Source: Caballeronia arvi
Lineage (GTDB): Bacteria; Pseudomonadota; Gammaproteobacteria; Burkholderiales; Burkholderiaceae
Reading direction: 5' to 3'
DNA: 64,000 nucleotides
NCBI RefSeq assembly: GCF_001544695.2
Contig: NZ_FCOM02000002.1
Span: 62,001-126,000, forward strand
Position 1 is the stretch's first letter. Every line of letters begins with the position of its first letter. The notes below the pieces were generated by a model. It saw only the letters and a program-made list of their open reading frames with translations, did no database searches and was not told where the DNA came from. Positions 1-7,462 of the stretch are shown here, in pieces. Position numbers and translations under genes: made by a program.

Positions 1-46
1 CATGTTCAATGAGCGCCGCTATCAGCGACGACGCGCGCGCAGCGCG

Positions 47-769
47 TTACGGCGTCTTGTCGGCTTCGCCACGCAGGGCGGCGAGATCGGCTTCATCGAG
101 CCAGCGCCAGGCGCCTTCGGCTAGTGTGTCGGGCAACGCGTAACCGCCAACCTTCTCGCGATGCAGCTTTTCGACGCGATTGCCGGCGGCCGCGACCATG
201 CGCTTCACCTGGTGGTATTTGCCTTCGAGCACGGTGAGTTCCAGCAGCCGTTCGTCGCGCTGCACCGCGGCGAGCGCGGCGCTCGACTTCGTTTCGCCGT
301 GCAGCAGCACGCCTTCGCGCAGTTTCGCGAGTTGTCCGTCGTCGAGCGGATGTTTGACGGTCGCGAGATAAACCTTTGACACCTTGCGCCTGGGCGACGT
401 GAACGCGTGAACGAACGCGCCGTCGTCGGAGAGCAGGAGAAGGCCGGTCGTGTCCTGATCGAGCCGGCCAACGGCTTGCACGCCGCGCTCGGCCAACTGC
501 GGCGGCAGCAGATGGAACACGCTCAGATGATGCTGCGGATCGCGCGAGCATTCGTAGCCCGGCGGCTTGTTGAGCGCGATATACGCCTTCTCGCGATACG
601 TCCAGAGATGATCGTCGACTTCGAATGCGAGGCCGGGCGCGACGGAAAAATCGGCGTGCGGATCGTCGCGCGCTTCGCCGTCGATGCGCACGCGGCCTTC
701 GGCGACGATACCGCGGCACTGGCGGCGCGACCCGAAGCCTTGGGAGAAGAGGAGGGTTTCGAGGTCCAT
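47..769 (-). CDS. RsuA/RluE-family pseudouridine synthase
   Basis: Converts a specific uridine in rRNA to pseudouridine; by family and length (240 aa) it is most like RsuA, which modifies 16S rRNA U516. An S4-type RNA-binding segment occupies roughly residues 1-45 (LLFSQGFGSRRQCRGIV), followed by the catalytic domain with the signature GRLDQDTTGLLLLSDDG near residue 100; the Asp of GRLD is the expected nucleophile. The C-terminal VTVLEGKYHQVKRM-like stretch (TVLEGKYHQVKRMVAAAG) is the other conserved family motif. It lies alone on the minus strand, ending close to the window edge. RsuA is favoured over RluB/RluF because there is no basic or Pro-rich tail, but the exact target base cannot be settled from sequence alone. 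Confidence 0.9.
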   Translation of the reverse strand: MDLETLLFSQGFGSRRQCRGIVAEGRVRIDGEARDDPHADFSVAPGLAFEVDDHLWTYREKAYIALNKPPGYECSRDPQHHLSVFHLLPPQLAERGVQAVGRLDQDTTGLLLLSDDGAFVHAFTSPRRKVSKVYLATVKHPLDDGQLAKLREGVLLHGETKSSAALAAVQRDERLLELTVLEGKYHQVKRMVAAAGNRVEKLHREKVGGYALPDTLAEGAWRWLDEADLAALRGEADKTP

Positions 770-849
770 CGGATGAGCGGAGTTGAAGCGCGCATTCTAG
801 CAAGCCGCGCTTTTGGCAGGCGCTCGCGAGCCGTTCGCTCGCCGGGGAC

Positions 850-880
850 AAAAAAGCGCCGTCCAGACAACGGACGGCGC
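850..880 (-). terminator. Rho-independent terminator after the TIGR03118-like gene
   Basis: A perfect 9-bp inverted repeat (GCGCCGTCC at 856-864 and GGACGGCGC at 872-880) with a 7-nt loop is followed, reading the minus strand, by a run of six U at 850-855. It lies about 75 nt beyond the stop of the lipoprotein gene on the same strand. Confidence 0.8.
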
Positions 881-954
881 GCAGGCTGGCGATGCGCAGC
901 CGGACAAGGAGGCGTCCGAGCCGGCGTCATCGCCCAGGGAAGGCGGCGCGTGCT

Positions 955-2052
955 TCACTGCATGTCGATGCGGCCGTACACGCCATCGGCCTCGTCGTTC
1001 GGCCCGGCGGCGAAGAAGAGCGTGTTGGAGGGCTGCGCGCTCAGGTTGTTGCCGAACGCGATGCCCCACAGGCCGCGCTGTACGAGCGGCGTGCCGTCCG
1101 TGTTCATCAACTGGCCGACGAACGCCCCGGTGTTCGGATCGAACGCGTTGATGGTGCCGTCGCCGAAATTGCCGACGAGAATGAAGTTGCTGAAGGTGCC
1201 GAAGTTGGCCGGCGCCTGCGCGACGCCCCACGGCGCATTCAACGGCCCGTTCGGCGCGAGGCGCAGCATGAGATTGCCGTCGATATCGAATACGTCGACG
1301 AAGCCCTGGCCCGCGCCCGCCACGTCATCCTCGGCGTCGCTGTCCTGCTTCGCGTAGGTCACGTAGATCTTCGAGCCGATCGCCTGGATGCCGAAGGGCG
1401 CGAAGCCCGCGGGAATCTGCGTATCCCTGAAGCCGCCGGGCACGGCGATCTTCGTGAACGTGCCGTCGAACACGTCGATTTTGTTGTTGTGGAAGTCGGT
1501 CGCATACAGGCGATGGCCGCCCGATGCGATCGCCGCGATCGCGAGCCCCTTGTAGATCGCGCCCGACGCGCTCGAATCGACGACGGTGAACGCATGCGTC
1601 GTATCGACCGCGGGTGCCCACGCGGTGATTGAGCCGCCTTCGCCCGCGAAGAGGAACGCCGCCACGCCGGACTTGCCGTTGCGAGCGAGCGTGAGGTCCG
1701 ACCCCTTGTTGAAGACGATGCCGGTCGGATTCGCGGGGCCCGCCGCGGACGGCGGAATCGACACGACGAGCGACTGCACGACGCCGTTGCCGTCATAGAG
1801 CGTGGCCGTCTGCGTGCCGTTGTTGGCGACCCAGACGAAGCCGTTCGGGTTGAACGCGACGCCCCAGCTGTTCTTCAGGTTCGAGTCCGTGTGCGGCGCG
1901 GGGACGGCGCCGTCCGATACGACGATCGACATCTTGAAGCGCGTCGCCGCGGGCATGCTGTTGTCCGAGCCGCCGCCGCACGAGACGAGCCCCGTCAAGG
2001 ACACGACTACGGCCGCACAAGCGACGAGACGGCTCCACAATCCGGTTTGCAT
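955..2052 (-). CDS. TIGR03118-like beta-propeller lipoprotein
   Basis: Predicted exported lipoprotein of 365 aa with unknown function. I chose the ATG at 2052 because GAGGAG lies 8 nt upstream and it gives a clean signal peptide ending in the lipobox LVSC (Cys25), followed by GGGSDNS; the longer reading from 2097 would bury the signal. The body contains repeated units of the type SWGVAFNPNGFVWVANNG, PTGIVFN, LYATDFHNNKIDVFD and PWGVAQAP. This is the NHL/YVTN-like pattern of a beta-propeller and matches what I recall of the TIGR03118 family. A terminator follows at 850-880, so it is probably monocistronic. Its ligand or enzymatic activity cannot be deduced. Confidence 0.8.
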   Translation of the reverse strand: MQTGLWSRLVACAAVVVSLTGLVSCGGGSDNSMPAATRFKMSIVVSDGAVPAPHTDSNLKNSWGVAFNPNGFVWVANNGTQTATLYDGNGVVQSLVVSIPPSAAGPANPTGIVFNKGSDLTLARNGKSGVAAFLFAGEGGSITAWAPAVDTTHAFTVVDSSASGAIYKGLAIAAIASGGHRLYATDFHNNKIDVFDGTFTKIAVPGGFRDTQIPAGFAPFGIQAIGSKIYVTYAKQDSDAEDDVAGAGQGFVDVFDIDGNLMLRLAPNGPLNAPWGVAQAPANFGTFSNFILVGNFGDGTINAFDPNTGAFVGQLMNTDGTPLVQRGLWGIAFGNNLSAQPSNTLFFAAGPNDEADGVYGRIDMQ

Positions 2053-2159
2053 GATGGTGACTCCTCGGGTGCAGCGCACCCTCAGTTCGTTCGTCACCTT
2101 TAAACGGATAGGCGGGAGGGCTTATTCCGTTCGCAACCGGCAAGTTGTTTCGATGTGCT

Positions 2160-3923
2160 TCAGTGCGCCTCGCCGCGGCCTTTGGAGATGACCGGCACGC
2201 CCCAGCCGAAGAACGTGAAGTTCGATGCTTCGTTGCTGCCGGACGTCGCGCCGTGTCGTGGGCCGGCGCTCCAGCGGCCGTCGAAGGTCATCGCCGGGAG
2301 GGTCGGCTGCGGTATCGCGCTGGCTTGACGGAAGTATTCGGTGTTGGTCTCGTTTTGCACGGCGAGCGCGCGGCGCAGCGTCGACTGCGCCTGCGCGTTG
2401 CGCGGGTCGAGCGCCACAGCGCGGCGCGCATGGCGCAATGCGCAGGCGGCGTCCCTGTTGGCGGTGCATGAGCGCGCGCTTGCCATCGCGCTGTCGCGCG
2501 CGCGTTCCTGACGCGACAAATCGGCTGCAAGCTGCTGGATTTCCGGACTGCGCGGCAGGCTCGCATAGAGGCCGCGCATGTGACGGCGCGCGGACGTGAG
2601 ATCGCGGCTCGCGAGGGCTTGCTGGACTGCCGCGATGCTGTGCGCGACGGCTGCGGGAAGCGGCTCCGCGATAGGCGCGGGCGCGGCGGGCTTTTCGAGC
2701 GCAGCGGTCGTCGGCTTGCCTTTGGCGGCCGTCTGCTGCGAGGCGATGGCGGGGGCTGGCGTCATCGGTTTTGCAATCGGTTCCGGCTTTTGTACCGATG
2801 CGATGGCGGGCGATTGCGTCATCGGCTTTGCAAGTGGTTCCGGCTTTTGTGCCGATGCGACGGCGGGCGCTGGCGTCATCGGCTTTGCAAGCGGTTCCGG
2901 CTTTTGTGCCGTTGCGGCGGCGGGCGCTGGCGTCACCGGTTTTGCAAGCGGTTCCGGCTTTTGTGCCGTTGCGGCGGCGGGCGCTGGGGTCACCGGTTTT
3001 GCCATCGCCGGCGTTGCGCTTTCGGGCGTCGGCTTCTGTGCCGATACGACCGTGGGCGCTTGCGTCATCGGCTTCGCTGCGACGGGAGGCGTCGCGATTT
3101 CGCGCGCTTCGGTCTTCTGTGCCGATGCGATGACCGGCGCCGCCGGTTTGATCGACGGCGCGGCGGCAACGACGGAAGCGCCCGTCGAAGCCGCTACGCT
3201 CGTCGTCGTGACCGGCGCGGGCTTGGTCACTACGATCGCCACCGATGGCGCGCTGTCGTGCGCAGGCACGTTCGCCGGCGCAGCGGACACCGCCGGCGCG
3301 ACCTGAGCCTCGGTGCGCGACGGAGGCGGCGCGGCTTGAATCGTCGAGCGCGCTGCTGACGCCTGCTGCTCGGGTGCGCGACTCGCCTTCGACACTTCGG
3401 CCGAAGCGGGCGCGACGGTCTGCGCGGTCGTCGACTCTGCTCTGGGTCGGATCGACGCGGCATGCCGTGCTTGCTCTGCGGCGGGCGCGCCGTCGTGGAC
3501 CGGGCCAGCCACGCTGATGCCGGGCTCCGCGGTCGGCGGAGCGATATTGCCGTCCAGCGTCGAATAGAAATATCCGCCGGCCGCGATGCTCGCGACCACG
3601 CTGCCCACCAGCATCGCGATGCCCGTGCGCGCGGGCTTGCGCTGCTGCGCGTCTGGCAGATCGCCCGGCTCGACGAAGTTCGGATAAGTCGTCAGCATCT
3701 TGCGGCGCACGAGGCGCTGCAACCAGCCACTGTCGCTCAGATCGAGAATGTCGAGCGGCGCGGGCATGGGCGCGGCCGCGGTTGCATCGGCGTTGCTCGT
3801 GAAAATCGCGCCCTGACGGTCGGCCCCGCACGACGGGCAGTGAGATTCCTCGATCGGAGAAACCGTGCTGCAGCGGCGGCAGATCACGGCGTCGAGCGAC
3901 AGCGAGTATTCAGGTCGATTCAT
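2160..3923 (-). CDS. Zinc-ribbon, single-pass membrane protein with Pro/Ala repeats
   Basis: Unrecognised 587-aa protein. The N terminus carries a zinc-ribbon-like knuckle (Cys15, Cys18, Cys29, Cys32; CRRC and CPSC). A probable transmembrane helix lies at about residues 101-120, followed by a long low-complexity Ala/Pro/Lys stalk containing 19-residue tandem repeats of the type AQKPEPLAKPMTPAPAVAS. The C-terminal ~170 residues look folded and helical (HMRGLYASLPRSPEIQQLAADL and a Cys-containing segment ALRHARRAVALDPRNAQAQ resembling a TPR helix pair). The layout suggests a cytoplasmic metal-binding head, one membrane crossing and a periplasmic Pro-rich spacer ending in a TPR-like domain. A TonB-like spacer role is conceivable but there is no TonB C-terminal domain. 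Function unknown. Confidence 0.75.
   Translation of the reverse strand: MNRPEYSLSLDAVICRRCSTVSPIEESHCPSCGADRQGAIFTSNADATAAAPMPAPLDILDLSDSGWLQRLVRRKMLTTYPNFVEPGDLPDAQQRKPARTGIAMLVGSVVASIAAGGYFYSTLDGNIAPPTAEPGISVAGPVHDGAPAAEQARHAASIRPRAESTTAQTVAPASAEVSKASRAPEQQASAARSTIQAAPPPSRTEAQVAPAVSAAPANVPAHDSAPSVAIVVTKPAPVTTTSVAASTGASVVAAAPSIKPAAPVIASAQKTEAREIATPPVAAKPMTQAPTVVSAQKPTPESATPAMAKPVTPAPAAATAQKPEPLAKPVTPAPAAATAQKPEPLAKPMTPAPAVASAQKPEPLAKPMTQSPAIASVQKPEPIAKPMTPAPAIASQQTAAKGKPTTAALEKPAAPAPIAEPLPAAVAHSIAAVQQALASRDLTSARRHMRGLYASLPRSPEIQQLAADLSRQERARDSAMASARSCTANRDAACALRHARRAVALDPRNAQAQSTLRRALAVQNETNTEYFRQASAIPQPTLPAMTFDGRWSAGPRHGATSGSNEASNFTFFGWGVPVISKGRGEAH
2761..3005 (-). repeat. In-frame 57-bp tandem repeats inside the stalk
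   Basis: The element beginning GTCATCGG/GTCACCGG on the plus strand recurs at 2761, 2818, 2875, 2932 and 2989, exactly 57 bp apart. Four copies are complete and a fifth is partial. The period equals 19 codons, so copy-number change would keep the reading frame of the host protein. Confidence 0.9.
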
Positions 3924-4211
3924 GTCGCACCCTTCTTGGAGTTATGGCCCGACGCGTCGCGTGAGCGGCTCTCGACATCGCAAGTCCTGAGCAACCCGGA
4001 ATGCGGGCGCTGCGCGAACGAGCAATCCCGTGATGCTCCGCGCGCCGGGATTTCGAATGCCGATGGTGGCCGATTTTTGCCGGCGTGGCGAAGTGCGTCT
4101 ACGCGATGGCGCACATTCGGGTGATGAAGTGAATGTGGCCATTCGGACGACTTCCGGCACGTGTCGTCATCGGCGACATTCAGTGTCGTCAGGTATCAAA
4201 GGATGATGGCG

Positions 4212-4622
4212 ATGCAATCGAATGGCTTCGAGACGACTGCGCGGCAGTTGATCGTCGGACTGCCGCTCTTCATGGGCGCGATCGAATATATCTTGCGCGT
4301 GGCGCTGAAACAGCCCGGGCGGGATGACTTCTTTCCGATTTCGCTGGTGGCGTCCAGCGTCAGCCTCAACATGGCGCTGACAATCCTGCCGGGCAAGTTT
4401 TCATGGGCATCGGGACAACGAATCAGACGAGCGACGTTTATCGCGAATATGGGAATTTTCGCCTCTCTGATTGGCTTGCTTCTGTGGATATACTTGCTTG
4501 TCGCGTCGTTTAGTCAGGATGTCAGAGAGATTTTGCCTTTGCATCCGCTACGGGACTCTTTGTTGTACTACGTATTTTCAATCGGGTTGAATGAAAGCAA
4601 GGCGAGGACGGAAACATGCTGA
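4212..4622 (+). CDS. Small multi-pass membrane protein, unknown
   Basis: Unrecognised protein of 136 aa. The ATG at 4212 is preferred because AAAGG (4198-4202) lies at a suitable distance; ATGs at 4203 and 4206 and a GTG at 4161 are in the same frame and would lengthen it. Hydrophobic stretches LIVGLPLFMGAIEYIL, ISLVASSVSLNMALTIL and FASLIGLLLWIYLLVASF predict three or four membrane helices. Its stop overlaps the start of the next small gene (ACATGCTGA), so the two are almost certainly co-translated. Codon use is less GC-rich than that of the flanking genes, which hints at an accessory origin. No function can be assigned. Confidence 0.65.
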   Translation: MQSNGFETTARQLIVGLPLFMGAIEYILRVALKQPGRDDFFPISLVASSVSLNMALTILPGKFSWASGQRIRRATFIANMGIFASLIGLLLWIYLLVASFSQDVREILPLHPLRDSLLYYVFSIGLNESKARTETC

Positions 4623-4774
4623 ATTTCGTGCTGGGATTCTTTAGAGAGTATTGGCCTGTCGTGCTGGCGTGCGCGTTTGCCAAATTCGTTATACCACCCG
4701 CGGTGGACTGGTTTTGGACGCGCGTTGAAGAGGCGTCGGGCGACGAAGCCGAACAGCGTCCGGGCGCTGATTGA
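4616..4774 (+). CDS. 52-aa hypothetical protein overlapping the upstream membrane protein gene
   Basis: A 52-aa reading frame starting at ATG 4616, seven bases before the end of the upstream membrane-protein gene, so translational coupling is likely. It begins MLNFVLGFFREYWPVVLACA, with one hydrophobic segment, then a Trp-rich part (DWFWTR) and an acidic tail (EEASGDEAEQRPGAD). The shape is that of a small single-pass inner-membrane protein. It has no recognisable family. The overlap and same strand suggest that it acts with the upstream protein, for example as a small subunit. Confidence 0.5.
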   Translation: MLNFVLGFFREYWPVVLACAFAKFVIPPAVDWFWTRVEEASGDEAEQRPGAD

Positions 4775-4844
4775 ATGCGCGGAACGCTGAGTTCTCGGCT
4801 AAGCGAGGCCTTGAACGACGCTACGAAGAGATCCGCCAAACGCA

Positions 4845-4873
4845 AAAAAGCCGCTCACGGGGAGCGGCTTTTT
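4845..4873 (-). terminator. Terminator downstream of tRNA-Leu
   Basis: A 12-bp inverted repeat (AAAAAGCCGCTC at 4845-4856, GAGCGGCTTTTT at 4862-4873) with a 5-nt loop. On the minus strand it ends in a U run and lies about 10 nt beyond the CCA end of the tRNA gene. The plus-strand orientation also ends in five T, so it may serve both directions. Confidence 0.8.
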
Positions 4874-4883
4874 CGAAAAATCC

Positions 4884-4968
4884 TGGTGCCCAGGGCCGGA
4901 ATCGAACCGGCACGCCTTGCGGCGGGGGATTTTGAGTCCCCTGCGTCTACCAATTTCACCACCTGGGC
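4884..4968 (-). tRNA. tRNA-Leu (anticodon CAA)
   Basis: On the minus strand the gene starts GCCCAGG and ends CCTGGGC-A-CCA, giving a perfect 7-bp acceptor stem with an encoded CCA. The anticodon stem-loop reads GGGGA-CTCAAAA-TCCCC, with CAA at positions 34-36, which decodes the Leu codon UUG. A T-arm (CCGGTTCGATTCCGG) is present, and the variable arm is long, as expected for a class II leucine tRNA. Total length is 85 nt including CCA. Confidence 0.97.
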
Positions 4969-5079
4969 CTGGATTGGTTCGCACGGAAACTTCAGCAACG
5001 CACCAATCGAGTCGGCGATTATGACCGAAAACACCGTCGCCGGCAAGCAGCGGCGCTGTCGATTCAAAAAGCTCGGAAA

Positions 5080-6240
5080 TTACTGGGCGAGATAGGTGAA
5101 CTGCCCGTTCCTGATCACGCCCATCACGCTCGCGCGCTGATCCAGGCCCACGTGGTCGGTCGCGCTCGTATTCACCACCCCGTTCGGCACGACGAGTTCA
5201 TGCGCGTGCTCCAGCTCCGTGCGCAGCGCCACGCGGAACGCCTTCGTGCCGGGCTGGCCGGCCTTCAGGGCGCGCGCCACGGCATCTTGCAGACGCGGAT
5301 ACACGCCGGCCGCATCGCCGGCGAACTGCGTCACCGTGCCCTTGCCGTACTTCTCCTCGTAAGCATTCACGAACGCGAGCGCCGCCTTCTTCGACGGATG
5401 ATCCGCCGGCAGCGTGCGCGCGACGACCACGGGCTGCGTCGGGAAGAGCGTGCCTTCCACGTCCTTGCCGCCCAGCTTGATGAATTCTGGCGTCGCGATA
5501 CCGTGCGTCTGATAGATCGCGCCCTTGTAACCGCGCTCGACGAGCGTGCGTTGCGGCAGCACCGTCGGCGTGCCCGCGCCCGCTATCAGCACCGCATCCG
5601 GCTTCGCCGCCATCAGTTTGAGAATCTGGCCGGTGACGCTCGCATCGGTCCGGTTGAAGCGCTCGCTCGCGACGATCCTGATATGCCGAAGATCGGCGAA
5701 CTTGGTGAATTCGTTCAGCCAGCTATCGCCGTAGCTATCCGCGAAGCCGATGAAGCCCACCGTCTTCACACCGTGATTCGCCATGTAGCGCGTCATCACG
5801 TCGGCCATCGCGCGGTCGGTTTGCGCCATCTTGAACGCCCAGACCTTCTTGCCTTCCTGCGGCTCCACGACCGATGCCGAGCCGATCAGCGTGATCATCG
5901 GCGTTTCGGATTCGGCGACGGGATCGAGCGCGGCGAGCGCCGCCGGCGTGATGTTCGGCCCGACGATCACGTCGACATGATCCTCGCTGATGAGCTTGCG
6001 GATATTGCGCACGGCCGCGCCCGGGTCCGAGCCGTCGTCGAGGATGATGTACTCCGCGTTCTGCCCGGCGATGGTCTTCGGCCACATGAGCATCGCGTTC
6101 TTGCTGGTGATGCCGATTGCCGCGGCAGGCCCGGTGCTCGACAGATCGATGCCGACTTTCAGTTGCGCGTGCGCGGCGGCGGCAAAGACAGACAGGGCGA
6201 CGCCGGCCACGAGCCGGCGCGTGAACTTCGACAACGTCAT
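5080..6240 (-). CDS. ABC transporter periplasmic binding protein, branched-chain amino acid type
   Basis: Exported solute-binding protein of 386 aa. The signal peptide MTLSKFTRRLVAGVALSVFA..AHA is cleaved before QLKVGIDLSSTGPAAAIG, the typical start of type I (LivJ/LivK-like) periplasmic binding proteins. Further family marks are IILDDGSDPGAAVRNIRKLI, VDVIVGPNITPAALA and VGFIGFADSYGDSWLNEF. No permease or ATPase gene lies nearby, so the transporter partner must be encoded elsewhere. It sits 54 nt downstream of a CysB-family regulator on the same strand, and GGAG precedes the ATG. The ligand is unknown; the CysB neighbour makes an organosulfur compound or amino acid possible, but that is inference. 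Confidence 0.88.
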   Translation of the reverse strand: MTLSKFTRRLVAGVALSVFAAAAHAQLKVGIDLSSTGPAAAIGITSKNAMLMWPKTIAGQNAEYIILDDGSDPGAAVRNIRKLISEDHVDVIVGPNITPAALAALDPVAESETPMITLIGSASVVEPQEGKKVWAFKMAQTDRAMADVMTRYMANHGVKTVGFIGFADSYGDSWLNEFTKFADLRHIRIVASERFNRTDASVTGQILKLMAAKPDAVLIAGAGTPTVLPQRTLVERGYKGAIYQTHGIATPEFIKLGGKDVEGTLFPTQPVVVARTLPADHPSKKAALAFVNAYEEKYGKGTVTQFAGDAAGVYPRLQDAVARALKAGQPGTKAFRVALRTELEHAHELVVPNGVVNTSATDHVGLDQRASVMGVIRNGQFTYLAQ

Positions 6241-6294
6241 CGGAAAGGTCTCCAGGAGGGTTTTCTTTTATTGAGGCAGCAGGCGCCGCCGATT

Positions 6295-7236
6295 TCAAAG
6301 CTCGTAGCTCTCGTGCCCGCCGGAAAGCGCCTGCTCGATCAGCTTGCGGTTCAGCGACGGCGAAAGCAGTTCGACGAGCGTATACACATAGCTGCGCAGA
6401 TACGCGCCCTGTTTCAGCGCGAGGCGCGTCACGTTCGTGCCGAACAGATGCCCGACCGACATCGCGCGAAGATGTTTGTCGCGCTCCGGATTGAACGCGA
6501 TGTCCGCCATGATGCCGATGCCCAGTCCGAGCTCGACGTAAGTCTTGATCACGTCGGCGTCGATGGCTTCGAGCACGATGTCCGGCGTCAGATTGCGCAG
6601 CGCGAACGCCTGGTTGATCTTCGTGCGCCCGGCAAACGACGCCTCGTACGTGATGATCGGATATTGCGCGAGGTCGTCGAGCGTGAGGACCTTGCGCTCC
6701 AGCAGCGGATGATCCGGCAGCATCACGGCGAGGTGTTGCCACTGGAAGCAGGGCAGCGACACCAGTTCCTTATAGTTGGCGATCGCCTCCGTCGCGATCG
6801 CGATGTCCGCCTGATCGTGGATGACCATCTCGGCGACCTGCGTCGGGCTGCCTTGCAGAATCGAAAGGTGGACTTTCGGGAAACGCTTCTTGAATTCCGC
6901 AATGGCGGCCGGCAATGAATAGCGCGCTTGCGTATGCGTCGCCGCGATGACGAGATTGCCCTGATCCTGCGCGGCGTAATCCTTACCGACGCGCTTCAGA
7001 CTCTCCACTTCCTGCAATATCTTCTCGACAGACGCGAGAATGATCCGTCCCGGCTCCGTGAGCGATCGCACGCGTTTGCCGTGACGCGTGAAGATTTCGA
7101 CGCCCAGTTCGTCCTCGAGCTCGATGATCGCCTTCGAGACGCCCGGCTGCGATGTATACAGTGCCTTCGCGGCTTCCGTCAGATTGAAGTTCTGCCGGAC
7201 GGCCTCGCGCACGAAGCGGAACTGATGCAGGTTCAT
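6295..7236 (-). CDS. cysB: CysB-family LysR-type regulator
   Basis: A 313-aa LysR-type transcriptional regulator. The N-terminal winged helix-turn-helix occupies about residues 1-60 (FNLTEAAKALYTSQPGVSKA), and the C-terminal co-inducer domain follows with conserved segments such as AATHTQARYSLPAAI, the CysB/Cbl signature that binds O-acetylserine or sulfate. It is transcribed divergently from the sulfite reductase operon starting at 7463, across a 226-bp AT-rich gap, the classic arrangement for a regulator controlling that operon. Either CysB or Cbl is possible; the adjacency to cysIHDN favours the general sulfur-assimilation activator. It may also read into the downstream binding-protein gene. 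Confidence 0.88.
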   Translation of the reverse strand: MNLHQFRFVREAVRQNFNLTEAAKALYTSQPGVSKAIIELEDELGVEIFTRHGKRVRSLTEPGRIILASVEKILQEVESLKRVGKDYAAQDQGNLVIAATHTQARYSLPAAIAEFKKRFPKVHLSILQGSPTQVAEMVIHDQADIAIATEAIANYKELVSLPCFQWQHLAVMLPDHPLLERKVLTLDDLAQYPIITYEASFAGRTKINQAFALRNLTPDIVLEAIDADVIKTYVELGLGIGIMADIAFNPERDKHLRAMSVGHLFGTNVTRLALKQGAYLRSYVYTLVELLSPSLNRKLIEQALSGGHESYEL

Positions 7237-7462
7237 ATATAACTCAGCCGCATATCAAAGTAATTTTTCAGTCGTTTGCAATATATAGCAGGTTATTTAC
7301 TATCAGTCCAACTTTTCCAATATCCATAGCTCCATTCGTCATAAGCAAATGACGGTTCCGTCTGAACGGCTGGCGGCGCAGGGACTCAATGGATATTCGA
7401 TGGATGAGACACGCGACGTAACCTAGGACGCCGCGTTTTTTACAAGAACTTGGGGCCCCCGA
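7237..7462. promoter_or_regulatory. Divergent control region between cysB and cysI
   Basis: A 226-bp gap, clearly more AT-rich than the surrounding coding DNA (for example the stretch 7255-7330), lies between the divergent regulator and cysI. Its position makes it the expected site for CysB binding and for both promoters. I could not identify a confident -35/-10 pair or a single unambiguous CysB box by eye, and no strong Shine-Dalgarno precedes cysI. Confidence 0.45.

Noticed and set aside
2761-3005. Regular direct repeats that could suggest a CRISPR array
   Set aside because: The units are continuous with no unique spacers, the period is a multiple of three, and they encode a Pro/Ala stalk in a good reading frame.
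4884-4968. tRNA-Leu as an integration site for a mobile element
   Set aside because: The flanks hold no integrase gene and I saw no repeat of the tRNA 3' end nearby.
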